19,652 nucleotides of DNA. Origin: JALZHR01 sp036388635. Its GTDB lineage: Bacteria > Acidobacteriota > Blastocatellia > Pyrinomonadales > Pyrinomonadaceae. The DNA is taken from positions 1 through 19,652 of the forward strand of contig DASVRL010000180.1 in assembly GCA_036388635.1 (NCBI GenBank), read 5' to 3'. The position numbers were made by a program, and so were the translations under genes. The notes under the pieces were generated by a model. The model was not told the DNA's origin. It searched no databases and worked only from the letters and a program-made list of their open reading frames with translations. This document shows, one piece after another, positions 14,181 to 19,652 of the stretch; position 1 is the stretch's first letter, and the number at the start of each line of letters is the position of its first letter.

Positions 14181-15329
14181 ATGTCGCCGCACGACCAAAA
14201 TAATTCGGACGGGAAATCTTTTTTTCGCCGCGTGTCGGGAAAAGGCTCGGTTATTTTTGCCGGCTGGACGCTGCTGGCGTTTTTTTTCTCGATTCAGGCT
14301 TATCTGAATTACGCCTATGTCGGCAGACCGTCGCCTTTCGGCAGAATTCTCGTCGCCTGGCTGAGCTGCGTTTACATCTGGGCGCCGCTGACGCCCCTGG
14401 TCATCAATCTGGCGCAGCGTTTTCCGGTCGAGCGCGATACGATTTGGCGACGATTGCTCGTTCATCTTTTCGCCGCGAGCGTGATTTCGACTTTGCAGAT
14501 AGCGATTTACACGTTTGTCCGGCAAGCGCTGTTGGGCGACGCGACGCAGCCGTTTTCGCCCGTGCGCTCGTTTCAAAATCTGTTTGTCGCCGAATTTCAC
14601 ATCAATCTTCTGCTTTACGGAACGGTTGTCGGGCTGACGCAGACTTACGATTATTACCGCCGCTACCGCGAGCGCGAGCGCCGCGCCGTGCAGCTTGAGA
14701 TTGCCGCCGCTCAGCTTGAAGCTCAACTGGCGCAATCGCAGCTCGATGCTTTGAAAATGCAGATTCAGCCGCATTTTCTGTTCAACACGCTGAACACGAT
14801 TTCCGTGCTGATGCAGGACGACATTGATGCCGCCAACCGAATGCTGATTCGTCTGAGCGAATTGCTGCGCGTCGCGCTGAAAAGCGAAAAGACGCAGGAA
14901 GTTTCGCTGCGGCAGGAGCTGGAATTCTTACGCGGCTATCTGGAAATCGAGCAGACGCGCTTTCAAGACCGCTTGCGGGTCAATTTCGAGGTCGACGCCG
15001 AAACTCTGGATTCGCTCGTGCCGAATCTGATTTTGCAGCCGCTGGTCGAAAACGCCATCAAACACGGCATCGCGCCGCGCGCCGAAGCCGGAACGATTTG
15101 CGTCCGGGCGCGACGGCAAAACGGTCGCGTCGAGCTTTCGGTGCGCGACGACGGCGCGGGTCTGGCGAAATCGAAAATCCATTCAAACGGCGGCATCGGG
15201 CTTTCCAACACGCGCGCCCGACTCGAAAAACTTTACGGCGCGGAGCATAGCTTTGAAATCGTTTCGCCCGGCGCGGGCGGCTTGGAAGTGAAAGTGTCGA
15301 TTCCGTTTCGCTGCGACGCGCAAAATTAA
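14181..15329 (+). CDS. LytS/YehU-type membrane sensor histidine kinase
   Basis: This 382-aa kinase of the His_kinase (PF06580) type has about four membrane segments (roughly 23-43, 56-78, 92-115 and 135-158) with no separate sensor domain, then a coiled-coil linker (160-195). The phospho-acceptor is H198 in IQPHFLFNTLN, the family signature. The ATPase part has the N-box (LVPNLILQPLVENAIKHG) and G-boxes (DDGAGL, GGIGLSNTRARL). The start ATG 14181 has an AAGG element 5 nt upstream. It ends one base before the LytTR regulator gene, its clear partner. The stimulus is unknown. A heptad-type hairpin lies just upstream. Confidence 0.92.
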   Translation: MSPHDQNNSDGKSFFRRVSGKGSVIFAGWTLLAFFFSIQAYLNYAYVGRPSPFGRILVAWLSCVYIWAPLTPLVINLAQRFPVERDTIWRRLLVHLFAASVISTLQIAIYTFVRQALLGDATQPFSPVRSFQNLFVAEFHINLLLYGTVVGLTQTYDYYRRYRERERRAVQLEIAAAQLEAQLAQSQLDALKMQIQPHFLFNTLNTISVLMQDDIDAANRMLIRLSELLRVALKSEKTQEVSLRQELEFLRGYLEIEQTRFQDRLRVNFEVDAETLDSLVPNLILQPLVENAIKHGIAPRAEAGTICVRARRQNGRVELSVRDDGAGLAKSKIHSNGGIGLSNTRARLEKLYGAEHSFEIVSPGAGGLEVKVSIPFRCDAQN

Positions 15330-15330
15330 A

Positions 15331-16119
15331 ATGGGAATTATTCGCGTATTAATCGTTGACGACGAGCCGCTGGCGCGGCGCGGCATTCGTCGTCTGCTGG
15401 AGCGCGAGACGGATTTTGAAATCGCGGGCGAAGCCGGAAACGGGCAGACAGCCTTCGCCAAAATCGCCAGCGAAAAACCCGACCTCGTTTTTCTCGACAT
15501 CCAAATGCCGCTCGCCGGCGGTTTTTCGCTCGTCGAAAAAATCAGCGTCAGCGCGAAAAATCCGCCGGAAATCGTTTTCGTCACCGCTTACGACGAGCAC
15601 GCGATACAGGCTTTTGAAGCGGGCGCGCTCGATTACGTTTTGAAACCGATTGACCCGGAACGTTTTCAGAAAACGCTCGAACGCGTCCGCCGCCGCATCG
15701 GCGCGCGGGAAACTCCCGCCATCGAAACGGAATTAATCGACCTTTTGCGCGGTCTGGCAAAAAATGAAACGCAAAATGCGCCGCACGCTTTTCTGGAACG
15801 CATCCCGGTCAAAGAATCGGGGCGCGTTTTTTTTATCGACGCCCGCAAAATCGACTGGATCGGCGCGCAGGGCAATTACATCGAAATCCGCGCCGGGCGC
15901 GAAAAACATCTTTTGCGCGAAACGATGGACGGTATCGAAAGCAAGCTGAACCCGTCGGATTTTCTCCGCATCCGCCGTTCGACCATCGTTCGCATCGAAA
16001 AAATCAAGGAATTGCAGCCGCTTTTTAACGGCGAATTCGCCGTCATTCTGCAAGACGGAACCGAGCTTTCATCAAGCCGCCGCTACCGCAAAAATCTCGA
16101 AGCTATTTTAAAATTCTAG
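15331..16119 (+). CDS. LytTR-family response regulator
   Basis: This 262-aa DNA-binding regulator has a receiver domain at residues 1-120 with acidic D10/D11 (IVDDEP), phospho-acceptor D56 (FLDIQMP) and the conserved Lys in LKPIDPE. A short linker leads to the LytTR domain (about 155-260), with FFIDARKIDWIGAQGNY and FLRIRRSTIVRIEKIKEL. LytTR proteins bind direct repeats in promoters, usually after phosphorylation by a LytS-type kinase, here the gene one base upstream. The target genes cannot be told from the window. The 11-bp CTCAAG boxes fit an OmpR-type winged helix better than LytTR, whose repeats are usually about 21 bp apart, but a link is not excluded. Confidence 0.93.
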   Translation: MGIIRVLIVDDEPLARRGIRRLLERETDFEIAGEAGNGQTAFAKIASEKPDLVFLDIQMPLAGGFSLVEKISVSAKNPPEIVFVTAYDEHAIQAFEAGALDYVLKPIDPERFQKTLERVRRRIGARETPAIETELIDLLRGLAKNETQNAPHAFLERIPVKESGRVFFIDARKIDWIGAQGNYIEIRAGREKHLLRETMDGIESKLNPSDFLRIRRSTIVRIEKIKELQPLFNGEFAVILQDGTELSSSRRYRKNLEAILKF

Positions 16120-16123
16120 ATTT

Positions 16124-16195
16124 AACCGAGAACCGGAAACTGAAAACCGAGAATGTTTTTCATTGTCACTTCCCGGTTGCCGGTTCTCACTTCTA
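16124..16195. repeat. Imperfect palindrome of 7-nt units (heptad hairpin C)
   Basis: The left arm reads as heptads ACCGAGA ACCGGAA ACTGAAA ACCGAGA (16125-16152) and the right arm as ACTTCCC GGTTGCC GGTTCTC ACTTCTA (16168-16195). GAGAACCGG on the left pairs exactly with CCGGTTCTC on the right. Beyond that the left arm has one extra 7-nt unit (TGAAAAC) compared with the right. It starts 4 nt after the LytTR stop codon. It is weaker than the other hairpins and has no U-tract. Confidence 0.6.
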
Positions 16196-16332
16196 AAGTT
16201 CCAAAATTCCCGCGTTTCCGCCCTTTCTCACCCGTTTCCAGCCGCATATCACAAAATCGTTGCGCCGGCTGGCAAATAGCAATAAGCTGTCGCGTGTTCG
16301 ATTCAAATTTTTTTCAAAGGCGAGAAACCGCA

Positions 16333-17439
16333 ATGAATTTATCAAAAACCTTTTCGATTTTGCTTTTGACGTTATTGACCTGTTGTTACGCGACGGCTCA
16401 AAATGCCGAACAGGAAGTGCGAAAACTGGAGCGCGCGTGGCTCGACGCTTACGAGCAGAACGACGCGAAAGCGATGGAAGCTATCGTCGCCGACGATTTT
16501 ACAATCACTTTTACGAACGGCTCGATGCAAACCAAGCCGCAAATTATGAATATGATAAAAGCGCCGCGCAGCGCCGCGAGTCCGCCGCCGAAATTTTACA
16601 CCGAAGAAGTGCAGGCGCGCGTTTACGGCGAGACGGTCGTTTTAATCGGGCGCGTCACATCCGAGTGGCAGCAAAGCGGTCAGACGATGAAAGAGCAAAA
16701 CCGCTACACCGACACTTACGTCAAACGCGGCGGGCGCTGGCAGGTCGTCGCCTCGCATTTGTCGAACGTTCCGAAACCGAAAAATCAAAGCCCGGAGGTT
16801 TCGCCGAACGCGGGCAAAGGGCGCTCGGTAACCAAAAATAAAATCTTCTCGCAGGAAAATCCGAGCGTCCGCATCGAGGTTGACGAGCAATTGCAAAACG
16901 TCGGGATTTTGAATTTTATTTTGAAAAACGTCGCGCGCGTCGAGCGTTACGTTTACGCGCACCACGACGAAAGCAAAAGAATCCGGCGACTTTTTATCGC
17001 GCAGTTTGAGGCGTATCTGCCGGGCGTCAAAGGCGGCTACACGTTCGAGGTAAAAAATCCGACGCGGCTCGGAAATTTCGATTACCAGACGGACATCGGA
17101 GTTTATAATTTTGCCGAAAGAATCGCCGCTAATCCAGGCGCTGAACCGGAAGTGACCAAAGCCTTATTCGACCGCAACGGCTTGAAAGTCGAAGACGATT
17201 ATCTCGTTGCCCGCTACGCGCGAATTACCGACGCGGTCGATAAACGCCACGAATTGATTTTGTTTTATTTTGAAAACCTGCGCGATTTGGGCTTTACTCG
17301 CGCGCAACTCGAATCGAACGGCAATCGCACGCCGAAAGCCGAAAAGCTTTTTCGGGAATTTACCGGGCGCGCCGCCCTCAGCTTCAAAGTTGTTGACGGA
17401 AATATGTCAACCTTAGCGAAACCCGAAAAATCATCATGA
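16333..17439 (+). CDS. Secreted DUF4440/SnoaL-like (NTF2-fold) protein with an unrecognised C-terminal domain
   Basis: I choose ATG 16333 because it begins a signal peptide (about residues 1-23, LSKTFSILLLTLLTC ... ATAQ) and has AAGGCGAG upstream. Upstream in-frame codons from 16153 run through the hairpin element and look non-coding. The product is 368 aa. Residues about 25-145 match the DUF4440/SnoaL-like NTF2 fold (EVRKLERAWLDAYEQNDA ... DTYVKRGGRWQVVASHLS), a fold used for ligand binding or simple enzymes. Residues about 165-368 are a second domain I do not recognise, rich in aromatic and charged residues (RVERYVYAHHDESKRIRRL; HELILFYFENLRDLGF). Two Cys end the hydrophobic core, but the lipobox is poor, so ordinary secretion is likelier than lipidation. 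The function is unknown. Confidence 0.75.
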   Translation: MNLSKTFSILLLTLLTCCYATAQNAEQEVRKLERAWLDAYEQNDAKAMEAIVADDFTITFTNGSMQTKPQIMNMIKAPRSAASPPPKFYTEEVQARVYGETVVLIGRVTSEWQQSGQTMKEQNRYTDTYVKRGGRWQVVASHLSNVPKPKNQSPEVSPNAGKGRSVTKNKIFSQENPSVRIEVDEQLQNVGILNFILKNVARVERYVYAHHDESKRIRRLFIAQFEAYLPGVKGGYTFEVKNPTRLGNFDYQTDIGVYNFAERIAANPGAEPEVTKALFDRNGLKVEDDYLVARYARITDAVDKRHELILFYFENLRDLGFTRAQLESNGNRTPKAEKLFREFTGRAALSFKVVDGNMSTLAKPEKSS

Positions 17440-17484
17440 AAAAGTTTGTAAATAAAGGCGGAAATGCGGGCGGTGATGGAACGA

Positions 17485-17573
17485 GTTTTGAAACGATGAA
17501 CGATGAATGATGAATTTGAGACGCGGAATTTGCAATTCATCATTCATCGTTTCGCGTTCATCGTTTCAAAAAC
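17485..17573. repeat. Long palindrome of 7-nt units (heptad hairpin D)
   Basis: The left arm (17485-17517) contains GTTTTGAAACGATGAACG followed by ATGAATGATGAATT. The right arm (17534-17573) is its reverse complement except for one extra 7-nt block (CGAAACG on the complementary strand) and one extra T. The heptads AACGATG AACGATG AATGATG are plain. A 16-nt loop separates the arms. It lies 46 nt after the DUF4440 gene, between that gene and a possible gene remnant. Confidence 0.8.
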
Positions 17574-17579
17574 GCACGG

Positions 17580-17663
17580 CTCGGATTCCGCGAAAACAAA
17601 AACGGCGAAATCACGTATATGTTTCAGGACACATATTTCGTCTACGAAAAAGTCTCGCCTTGA
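17580..17663 (+). pseudogene. Possible 3' remnant of a protein gene
   Basis: Directly after hairpin D, one frame reads LGFRENKNGEITYMFQDTYF then VYEKVSP and a stop at 17661-17663. It looks like the real C-terminus of a soluble protein: balanced composition, aromatic residues at beta-strand spacing and local codon use. Upstream the frame runs into the hairpin and meets a stop at 17517, and there is no start or ribosome binding site. The hairpin may have cut the gene, or a deletion may have removed its 5' part. It is short, so chance is not excluded. Confidence 0.4.
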
Positions 17664-17702
17664 GGCTCCGGAAAATCAATAAATATTAAAAAGGAACACA
17701 AA

Positions 17703-18173
17703 ATGAAAAAACCGGCTTTAATACTTTTTATCGTTTTAACTTTCTGCGCGCTCGGCGCTCAGGCGCAAACGACGACCACAACCGCTCCGACGACCGCCCC
17801 CGAACCGCGCGAGGCGATTAAACAAACCGCGCTCGATTACGCCGAGGGCTGGTACGAAGGCAACGCCGAGCGAATGGAGCGCGCGCTGCATCCCGATTTA
17901 GCCAAACGCATCGTCCGCAACGACGACAAAGGCAACAGCCGTCTCGACAATATGGGCGCGTTGACGCTCGTGCAGGTCACGCGGCGCGGTTTCGGCAAAC
18001 AGACGCCGAAAGAGCAGCAGCAAAAGGACGTGACGATTCTCGATATGATGGAAAATTCGGCGGTCGTGAAACTGGAAATGCGCGACTGGGTCGATTATAT
18101 GCAAATCGGCAAGCTCGGCGGGCGCTGGGTCATCGTCAATGTTCTCTGGGAAATGAAGCCGCCGAAGAAATAA
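17703..18173 (+). CDS. Secreted NTF2-fold, lumazine-binding-like protein
   Basis: This 156-aa protein begins at ATG 17703, preceded by AAAAAGGAACAC. A signal peptide (about 1-22, ending GAQAQ) and a Thr/Pro-rich stretch (23-35) lead to a single NTF2-like domain (about 36-150: ALDYAEGWYEGNAERMERAL, VQVTRRGFG, DWVDYMQIGKLGGRWVIVNV). This pattern fits the putative lumazine-binding family (Lumazine_bd_2), whose true ligands are mostly unknown. It is the second exported NTF2-fold protein in a row. It ends 17 nt before a 21-bp tandem repeat that takes the place where a terminator would be expected. Confidence 0.8.
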   Translation: MKKPALILFIVLTFCALGAQAQTTTTTAPTTAPEPREAIKQTALDYAEGWYEGNAERMERALHPDLAKRIVRNDDKGNSRLDNMGALTLVQVTRRGFGKQTPKEQQQKDVTILDMMENSAVVKLEMRDWVDYMQIGKLGGRWVIVNVLWEMKPPKK

Positions 18174-18190
18174 GCGCAAAAGCACATTTC

Positions 18191-18358
18191 GCGGTCGCCA
18201 GTGTAAATGCTGCGGTCGTGAGTGTAAACCGCGCAGTTGTCAGTGCGAACCGCGCGGTCGTGAGTGCAAATGCCGCAGTCGTCGGTGTAATTACCGCAGT
18301 TGCCAGTGCGTGCCTTGCAGTTGACGGTGCGTGCGGCGCGGTTGCCGGTGTAACGGGC
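18191..18358. repeat. Eight-copy 21-bp tandem repeat between convergent genes
   Basis: Eight consecutive 21-bp units start at 18191, 18212, 18233, 18254, 18275, 18296, 18317 and 18338. Each begins with GCRGTYG; positions 11-13 are always GTG, with R at position 10. The last eight bases vary more (AAATGCC, AACCGC, GTGCCTT and others). There are no spacers and no indels. The array fills the space between the convergent stops at 18173 and 18358, and its last base is the final base of the kinase stop codon. Because 21 is divisible by 3, both strands can be read through it, so coding potential is not evidence of a gene. Confidence 0.93.
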
Positions 18359-19652
18359 TACACGGTTTCAAATGTTTCGGAAAGATGCATAAGCTTCTCT
18401 GACAACTGCGCCGCCGTCGGTCTTGCGGAAGGTTCTCTAGAAAGCATATTGGCGAGCAAAATCTGGATTTCGGGCGGAATCGAAGAATCGAAGTTGCCGA
18501 TTGGTATCGCCTCGTCGAGCAGGCGCGCTTTCGGCGAATCGGATTTAAAAGGCATCTGCCCGACCAGCATTCGATAAAACATCACGCCGAGGCTGTAAAC
18601 ATCGACCTGACCATCGCACGCGCCGCTCAGAAAGCGTTCGGGAGCCATATAATCGGAAGTGCCCAGCACGTATCCGGTGTCGGGCGCGTCAAAGCCGTTT
18701 TCGTTTGCCAGCCGCGTTTGCTTGGCGATGCCGAAATCGACCAGTTTGACGACCTCGCCGTGTTTTGTCTGGTGCAGGAAGATGTTTGCCGGTTTCACAT
18801 CGCGGTGAACGACGCCCGCCGCGTGCGCTTCCGCCAGCGCCGCGCAGACCGGAAGGATTATCTCGACCGCGCGTTCGAGCGGCAAAACGCCTTTACTGCT
18901 CAGCGTTTCGCTGAGCGTAAAACCGCGCAGGAGTTCCATCACGATATACGCAATCCCGTTTGAAGAAATGCCGAAATCGTAAACCTCGACCGCGTTCGGA
19001 TGCACGAATTTGCTGGCGGCGACGCCTTCGCGCCGAAATCTTTCCAGCGCGTCGGGACTGTCGTTTCCGGGCGTCGGGCGAAAAACTTTGACGGCGACCG
19101 GTCTTTCCAGCGTCAGGTGCGTCGCCCGATAGACGACGCCGAAACCGCCCGTGCCGATTTTCAAATCCAAACGGTATTTGTTGTCCAGAACCTTTCCGGG
19201 CAATGTTTCGGTCAAAGCCGAAAAGACGCGATTCGTCCGCTCGTGCGCTTCCACAAGTTCGGCGTTTCGCCGCGCCAGTTCCAGGTTGCGCCGCTCCAAA
19301 TCACGTCGCAGGCGATAGATTTCAAGCTGCGTGGCGACGCGCGCCAGAACTTCTTCGTCCTGAAAAGGTTTGGTCACATAATCGACGCAGCCGACTTCAA
19401 AACCTTTCACCTTGTCGCCGGTTTCGCCCAGAGCGCTGATGAAAATCACGGGAAACGCCTGCAACGATTGATTGGCTTTCAAACGGCGGCAAACTTCGTA
19501 GCCGTCCATTTCCGGCATTTCGATGTCCAGCAAAACCAGTTCGGGCGCTTGAAAAGCAATCATTTCAAGCGCCCGCGCGCCGCTTTTGGCGATGCGCGCC
19601 TGATAGCCGTTTTCGCGCAAGATTCCTGCCAGCAGCGTCAGATTATTCGGGT
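18358..19652 (-). CDS. REC-Ser/Thr protein kinase hybrid (response regulator with kinase output), 5' end outside window
   Basis: The frame is open to the window edge, with visible residues PNNLTLLAGIL leading into the receiver domain, so the gene starts beyond 19652; a start at TTG 19620 would cut the domain. Numbering from 19620, the receiver has phospho-acceptor D32 (LLDIEMP) and K84 (YVTKPF). A coiled coil spans about 98-133 (YRLRRDLERRNLELARRNAE). A full Hanks-type kinase (about 148-415) has GTGGFG, K178 (VAVKVF), HRD D274, DFG 295-297 and APE in YMAPERF. All key residues are present, so it should be active. There is no membrane segment. A histidine kinase would presumably control this soluble Ser/Thr kinase. 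The C-terminus (LSEKLMHLSETFETV) ends against the 21-bp repeat. Confidence 0.92.
   Translation of the reverse strand, partial: PNNLTLLAGILRENGYQARIAKSGARALEMIAFQAPELVLLDIEMPEMDGYEVCRRLKANQSLQAFPVIFISALGETGDKVKGFEVGCVDYVTKPFQDEEVLARVATQLEIYRLRRDLERRNLELARRNAELVEAHERTNRVFSALTETLPGKVLDNKYRLDLKIGTGGFGVVYRATHLTLERPVAVKVFRPTPGNDSPDALERFRREGVAASKFVHPNAVEVYDFGISSNGIAYIVMELLRGFTLSETLSSKGVLPLERAVEIILPVCAALAEAHAAGVVHRDVKPANIFLHQTKHGEVVKLVDFGIAKQTRLANENGFDAPDTGYVLGTSDYMAPERFLSGACDGQVDVYSLGVMFYRMLVGQMPFKSDSPKARLLDEAIPIGNFDSSIPPEIQILLANMLSREPSARPTAAQLSEKLMHLSETFETV

Noticed and set aside
15331..16119. The LytTR regulator as the factor binding the CTCAAG boxes
   Set aside because: LytTR sites are usually paired about 21 bp apart with a different core; the 11-bp repeat over the -35 better fits an OmpR/PhoB-type winged helix, and the LytTR gene is over 10 kb away. 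Not excluded, but not supported.
16153..16332. N-terminal extension of the DUF4440 protein
   Set aside because: It would translate part of hairpin C, whereas ATG 16333 starts a proper signal peptide.
18191..18358. CRISPR array
   Set aside because: Units are 21 bp with no separate unique spacers, and no cas genes are in the window.
18218..18577. 119-aa plus-strand frame starting in the 21-bp repeat (AVVSANR-type heptapeptides)
   Set aside because: A 21-bp repeat keeps any frame open; the rest is antisense to the kinase C-terminus and there is no ribosome binding site before the GTG.

Overview
The window looks like a chromosomal stretch from a free-living, Gram-negative, soil-type bacterium. 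Acidobacteriota (Blastocatellia-like) is my best guess. It rests on the style of the gene set: large secreted S8 and M36 proteases, an SLH-tailed exoenzyme, a LytS/LytTR pair, a response-regulator/Ser-Thr-kinase hybrid, a bacterial eRF1-like (baeRF) protein and many NTF2-fold secreted proteins, with moderate GC. It is not proved by any marker gene. I see no rRNA, tRNA, CRISPR array, transposase, integrase or phage gene.

Layout. (1) 1-593: a secreted or anchored cytochrome P460-like protein; its start codon is cut by one base. (2) 781-7383: two large secreted proteases, an S8 subtilase with SLH repeats and an M36 fungalysin-like metalloprotease. They are separately transcribed but carry near-identical promoter architecture: CTCAAG boxes repeated every 11 bp, ending 9 nt before a TATCTT -10 element. 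This suggests one regulator controls both. (3) 7527-12498: what looks like a stress-type block. It holds an SDR dehydrogenase fused to a DUF2171-like domain, two acidic disordered small proteins, a hemerythrin HHE protein, a baeRF ribosome-rescue-type protein, and two very small, highly charged proteins (47 and 49 aa) in a tight operon behind baeRF. (4) 12579-13859: a secreted DNA/RNA non-specific endonuclease. (5) 14181-16119: a LytS-type histidine kinase and LytTR response regulator, one base apart. (6) 16333-18173: two secreted NTF2-fold (DUF4440/SnoaL-like and lumazine-binding-like) proteins, with a possible gene remnant between them. (7) 18358-19652: a REC-Ser/Thr kinase hybrid on the minus strand, running off the window.

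Two kinds of unexplained non-coding structure stand out. First, four intergenic sites (3471-3614, 14056-14132, 16124-16195, 17485-17573), and possibly a fifth (9607-9705), hold long imperfect palindromes built from degenerate 7-nt units. The sequence differs at each site but the architecture is the same. At two of them the arms differ by exactly one 7-nt unit, and at a third most mismatches are G-U compatible. Second, an eight-unit 21-bp tandem repeat fills almost the whole gap between the convergent genes at 18173 and 18358. These repeats and the shared protease promoter are the most novel-looking signals here.
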